Of a stretch of DNA of 25,302 nucleotides, positions 23,901-25,302 are shown piece by piece. The notes below the pieces were generated by a model that did no database searches, was not told the DNA's origin, and was given only the letters and a program-made list of their open reading frames with translations. This stretch comes from DATBHW01 sp046704085 (GTDB lineage Bacteria > Chloroflexota > Ktedonobacteria > Ktedonobacterales > DATBGS01): assembly GCA_046704085.1 (NCBI GenBank), contig JBJKSJ010000119.1, forward strand, positions 1 through 25,302, given 5' to 3'. Each line of letters opens with the position of its first letter. The first letter of the stretch is position 1. Both the position numbers and the translations under genes were made by a program.

Positions 23901-24292
23901 TCGGGAATGAAGGAGCGAATCCAGATCAGCAGCGCAAACGCGCCCGCAAAGAGCGCCTCGCCGATCAGAATATAGCCAGTATGCCGCCGCGCCACGCCCA
24001 CGATCTCGCGCCAGCGAGATCGCAGCAGCCAGCCATTGAGCGCCAGCAGGAGCAGCAGCAGCGCCAGGATCGTCGTCCGCGAGTAGGGCAGCGCCAGCGC
24101 GCTCAGCGCGCCAGGCAGCGCCGAGGGCAGCGTCAGCGGAAACCAGACCAGAAAGCAGAAACTCAGCACTCCCAGCGTTTTCGAGAGCGCCCAGCCCCGG
24201 TCGGGCAGATGGGCAAAGACGCTGAACGTCAGCGGCAGGCACGCCAGCCCAAGCATCTGGATAAAAAGCCACCAGAGCCAGGCATCACTCAT
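20957..24292 (-). CDS. DUF2298 (Chlor_Arch_YYY) membrane protein
   Basis: A 1111-residue polytopic membrane protein. The N-terminal block has the family hallmark: GTEKFMDEAFVSAIMRS (134-150), LPPNDPWLSGYAINYYYFGH (153-172), followed by numerous hydrophobic helices, consistent with a GT-C-like membrane enzyme. Residues about 715-925 are a hydrophilic, low-complexity cytoplasmic or external linker built from palindromic DNA repeats, with 13-residue tandem units. After a last membrane helix (about 928-947), the C-terminal domain has YPGDAAAIRWIN, STFTGLPTVLGWGGHE and RYLYVGTLE, which recur in the right-edge gene. DUF2298 proteins occur next to Agl23-like proteins in Chloroflexota and archaea and are thought to act on lipid-linked sugars. 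ATG 24292 has AAGGA eight bases upstream. Confidence 0.88.
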   Translation of the reverse strand: MSDAWLWWLFIQMLGLACLPLTFSVFAHLPDRGWALSKTLGVLSFCFLVWFPLTLPSALPGALSALALPYSRTTILALLLLLLALNGWLLRSRWREIVGVARRHTGYILIGEALFAGAFALLIWIRSFIPDIYGTEKFMDEAFVSAIMRSPHLPPNDPWLSGYAINYYYFGHFIVATIAKLLGTAPAVAFNTGIALVFALMAVSLFGVTANVVALLRFHRLRQAGAPGRLNLLAAAPFGLAAVLLSLVFGNLDAASQWLAQLGVPLSFAGGALNALALALMGVCLFGLGWSVLALARAWRRAGRAGLSIGKIVSALAFGAATVAIFPWFVGRAAGMGAWLRVAWPQIGQWLGHSSLWINYNWWTPSRAVQSSPNNYQNITEFPAFSFLLADLHAHVLALPFTVLALGFALSLLLARGRGLAAFGATNGWRALTLVSGAVIVGSLYAMNGWDLPTYAGLALLCLAAQQWRAAGRRFSKRLAQDVFTLAAVWVILGVVLYLPFIRSFVSPSQGIGLIPPETQDAQGNVLPGALVPTDRTSFADLWSVFGLFFTILGAYLLWQGALALITRWRRAAQAIATRLNYHTDTDDEDHYGAPSGPLDAVLPLIMWALLAATLALVILYFVPYSLALVVCLVGVAACAALAYRRLDQPGLVFALMLAGTALAVVGTCEVVYLRDVFQFGELFRMNTIFKLYYQAWTLLSVGGAALLYELVGSGWRARREQLAPARRLTEQKATLRLAGAQVATSGASSGGLRPSEALAVAATTPEAPRGQQESGNVSTGAAHAGTVEQEVEAEGQSAGDSHSYSHEGLDSQNGRAREEDERADDRTLATEVAPGGAAAPQSLPEQAGKRERADEGAATGGQTVIRRDVALQGAASSRSPAPPTPAGTEARGTEDPTHVGTEAGGTGGRPHPWGEPALPAGLRVLGLGGKLVWMAGLLVLVLGALVYPVFATNARTGDYAQRVGIDGAQYLTTLYPGDAAAIRWINTHIDGDPVIVEATGGEYSDFARVSTFTGLPTVLGWGGHEYQWRVNWLSDPTHAADFNQRAADLDTIYTSPDQGQVMQLLQRYQARYLYVGTLEHQKYPKADLGRFAQFLQPVYQAEGVSIYAIP
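21571..21648. repeat. Two tandem 39-bp units with CTCCGT-loop hairpins, in coding sequence
   Basis: Units 21571-21609 and 21610-21648 share GTACCGC.GGCCTCCGTGCC and GGGTGGGG. Each holds a hairpin with a CTCCGT loop (arms at 21578-21595 and 21617-21634), the same as at 9341-9360. The 39-bp period equals 13 codons and encodes two PT..GTEA.GT peptides of the DUF2298 linker. Confidence 0.85.
21749..21809. repeat. Compound palindromic repeat, coding copy
   Basis: This segment begins AGCCTGC.CAGGCAGGCTT, continues with the GGCGC/GCGCC hairpin, CTCCAGGCGCG and ends CTTCAG.CGCCAGC. It aligns over its whole length with the intergenic segment 24401-24457, with a few small indels. It encodes part of the DUF2298 hydrophilic linker. 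Confidence 0.8.
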
Positions 24293-24326
24293 GGATCAAT
24301 CCTTCTCATCTAGCTGGCAGGTAAAC

Positions 24327-24442
24327 CCGCGCCTGGAGGCTGCGCCACGAAGTCCGCCTACACGGACTAGGACGAACGCGCGCCATGCCTGGGTGGTGGG
24401 AGCCTGCGCAGGCAGGCTTGGCGGCGCAGCCTCCAGGCGCGG
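24327..24442. repeat. MITE-like fold-back element
   Basis: CCGCGCCTGGAGGCTGCGCC (24327-24346) is the exact reverse complement of 24423-24442, a 20-bp perfect inverted repeat enclosing 76 bp. Inside is the small hairpin AGTCCG/CGGACT (24351-24368). No transposase is encoded and no target duplication was recognised. Confidence 0.8.
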
Positions 24443-24457
24443 CCTTCAGCCGCCAGC
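24401..24457. repeat. Compound palindromic repeat, intergenic copy
   Basis: The intergenic counterpart of 21749-21809. It starts with the GCCTGCGCAGGC palindrome and runs to GCCGCCAGC, overlapping the right arm of the fold-back element. Confidence 0.8.
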
Positions 24458-24544
24458 CCTTGCCAACTCCAGACACAACATACCTTTTTATACTCTACAC
24501 TATCCATGCCGCTTCAGGCGCATGATTCACCCCATCCCCTTATA

Positions 24545-25302
24545 TCACGCAAGAACCTGATAGATCGTCACCTCTGGATTTTGATAGACGATCTGCAACG
24601 ACGTGCCCACCAGCGTATTGAACTTATCCACAGCGGCCTGCGGCAGCGGATTACCCAGCGCGCCCCCAAAGGAGCCGCAGGTATAGCGTTCTAACTGGCC
24701 CACATAAATATACTTGACATCATACTTATGGATCAGCGTCATCGCCACGTTCGCGTCAGTAGTCTGATAGATCGTCTGCACATCAGCTACCCGCGCCGCC
24801 ACCTCATCGCCATAACGCTGCTCGCCCTCGTGGTCATCCCAGCCGACGACCGTCGGCAGACCCGTATACTCTGAGACCCGGCTGTACCAGACGAAGCCGC
24901 CGCACGATTCCTCCAGAATCACGGGCGTACCCGCAACATGCGCATTCAACCATTGGATCGCCGCGTAGTCGCCTGGATACCACGCGGTCATAAACGCCGC
25001 GCCATCCAGCGTCGGCGTATAATTGGCCGAATTGATCGGCGGCTGCACCTGCACCCAGATGTTGTGATCATTGATGCGCGCCTCTGTGCCCAGCACCAGA
25101 TAGATCGAGGACGCCAGGATCAGCAGCGTCAGGCCCACGCTCCACGTCCAGCGCACCACGCCGGGGAAGAGTCCCCGACCCCGCACCAGGAAGGTTGCCT
25201 CCAGCAAAGCCAGGACGCCGCGCCGCGCCCGCGAGCCACTGTGGGGCGCCTGGGCGCTCGCCGCCGCGCCCTCCTCATCCTCGGCCCACTGCGCCTCCGT
25301 CC
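24545..25302 (-). CDS. Second DUF2298-family protein (C-terminal part, runs off the right edge)
   Basis: The frame is open from the right edge to TGA at 24545-24547, giving 251 visible residues. The first about 30 are hydrophilic with an acidic QWAEDEEGAA stretch; then comes one membrane helix (about residues 42-62 of the visible part) and a soluble domain with WYPGDYAAIQWLNAH, RVSEYTGLPTVVGWDDHE and KYIYVGQLE. These blocks align with the C-terminal domain of the complete DUF2298 protein next to it, so the two are tandem paralogues. The membrane part lies outside the window. The internal TTG at 25207 is not a convincing start. Same strand and order as the downstream DUF2298-Agl23-like operon, but separated by a repeat-filled gap. 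Confidence 0.82.
   Translation of the reverse strand, partial: TEAQWAEDEEGAAASAQAPHSGSRARRGVLALLEATFLVRGRGLFPGVVRWTWSVGLTLLILASSIYLVLGTEARINDHNIWVQVQPPINSANYTPTLDGAAFMTAWYPGDYAAIQWLNAHVAGTPVILEESCGGFVWYSRVSEYTGLPTVVGWDDHEGEQRYGDEVAARVADVQTIYQTTDANVAMTLIHKYDVKYIYVGQLERYTCGSFGGALGNPLPQAAVDKFNTLVGTSLQIVYQNPEVTIYQVLA

Larger units (their letters stand above)
24293..24544. other. Intergenic region between two DUF2298 paralogues
   Basis: A 252-bp gap with no gene seen. Most of it is occupied by a fold-back repeat (24327-24442). An AT-rich segment at about 24480-24512 contains TATAAA on the minus strand (24492-24487) and could hold the promoter of the downstream DUF2298 gene, but no matching -35 box was found. 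Confidence 0.55.

Noticed and set aside
20663..24313. A 1216-codon open frame on the plus strand opposite the DUF2298 gene
   Set aside because: It is the antisense of a Leu/Ala-rich membrane protein; its translation is low-complexity Arg/Gln/Pro/Ala with no domain, and the minus-strand gene has clear family motifs. Long antisense frames are common in GC-rich DNA.
1..25302. tRNA, rRNA or riboswitch genes
   Set aside because: I looked through the intergenic gaps and saw no cloverleaf or conserved riboswitch core; a covariance-model search was not possible.

Overview
The window looks like chromosomal DNA from a Chloroflexota bacterium, most likely a Ktedonobacteria-like lineage. It is GC-rich. 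The strongest marker is the pair of very large membrane proteins of the DUF2298 (Chlor_Arch_YYY) and Agl23-like families, which are known mainly from Chloroflexota and archaea. Multidomain Ser/Thr kinases and a dense scatter of short palindromic repeats fit the same group. I could not run a search, so the class-level placement is an inference.

Left part (1-2331): the tail of a YbdK/GCS2-type carboxylate-amine ligase, an alpha/beta hydrolase with its own promoter, then on the minus strand a two-gene unit of a peroxiredoxin-like protein and a DUF488 protein.

Central signalling and chaperone block (2332-12397): a membrane-anchored TPR protein; a soluble Ser/Thr kinase carrying an eight-repeat PQQ-type beta-propeller; a pseudokinase-PP2C phosphatase fusion; a J-domain-VWA fusion; and, convergent with it, a protein with two blocks of DnaJ-like CxxC zinc motifs but no J domain. 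A single-pass protein with 11-residue repeats follows. Kinase, PP2C phosphatase and VWA protein together resemble the kinase/phosphatase/VWA triads linked to Ter-type stress systems, here with unusual fusions. The kinase and J-VWA genes share the same extended -10 promoter core (TGCTATAAT).

Minus-strand block (12508-18057): meaB and a stand-alone B12-binding subunit of methylmalonyl-CoA mutase (translationally coupled), a DUF433/DUF5615 antitoxin-toxin pair, an orphan N6-adenine DNA methyltransferase, ribonuclease III (rnc), and a small cupin.

Right part (18129-25302): an Agl23-like glycosyltransferase-fold membrane protein, a complete DUF2298 protein directly upstream of it, and the C-terminal part of a second DUF2298 paralogue running off the edge. 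These are probably envelope glycan or lipid-linked sugar functions.

Throughout the window there are several families of short palindromic repeats. They occur in intergenic DNA and also in frame inside the methyltransferase and DUF2298 genes, where they encode linker peptides. This in-frame colonisation of genes by palindromic elements, and the fused kinase/phosphatase/VWA/chaperone block, are the two most interesting observations.
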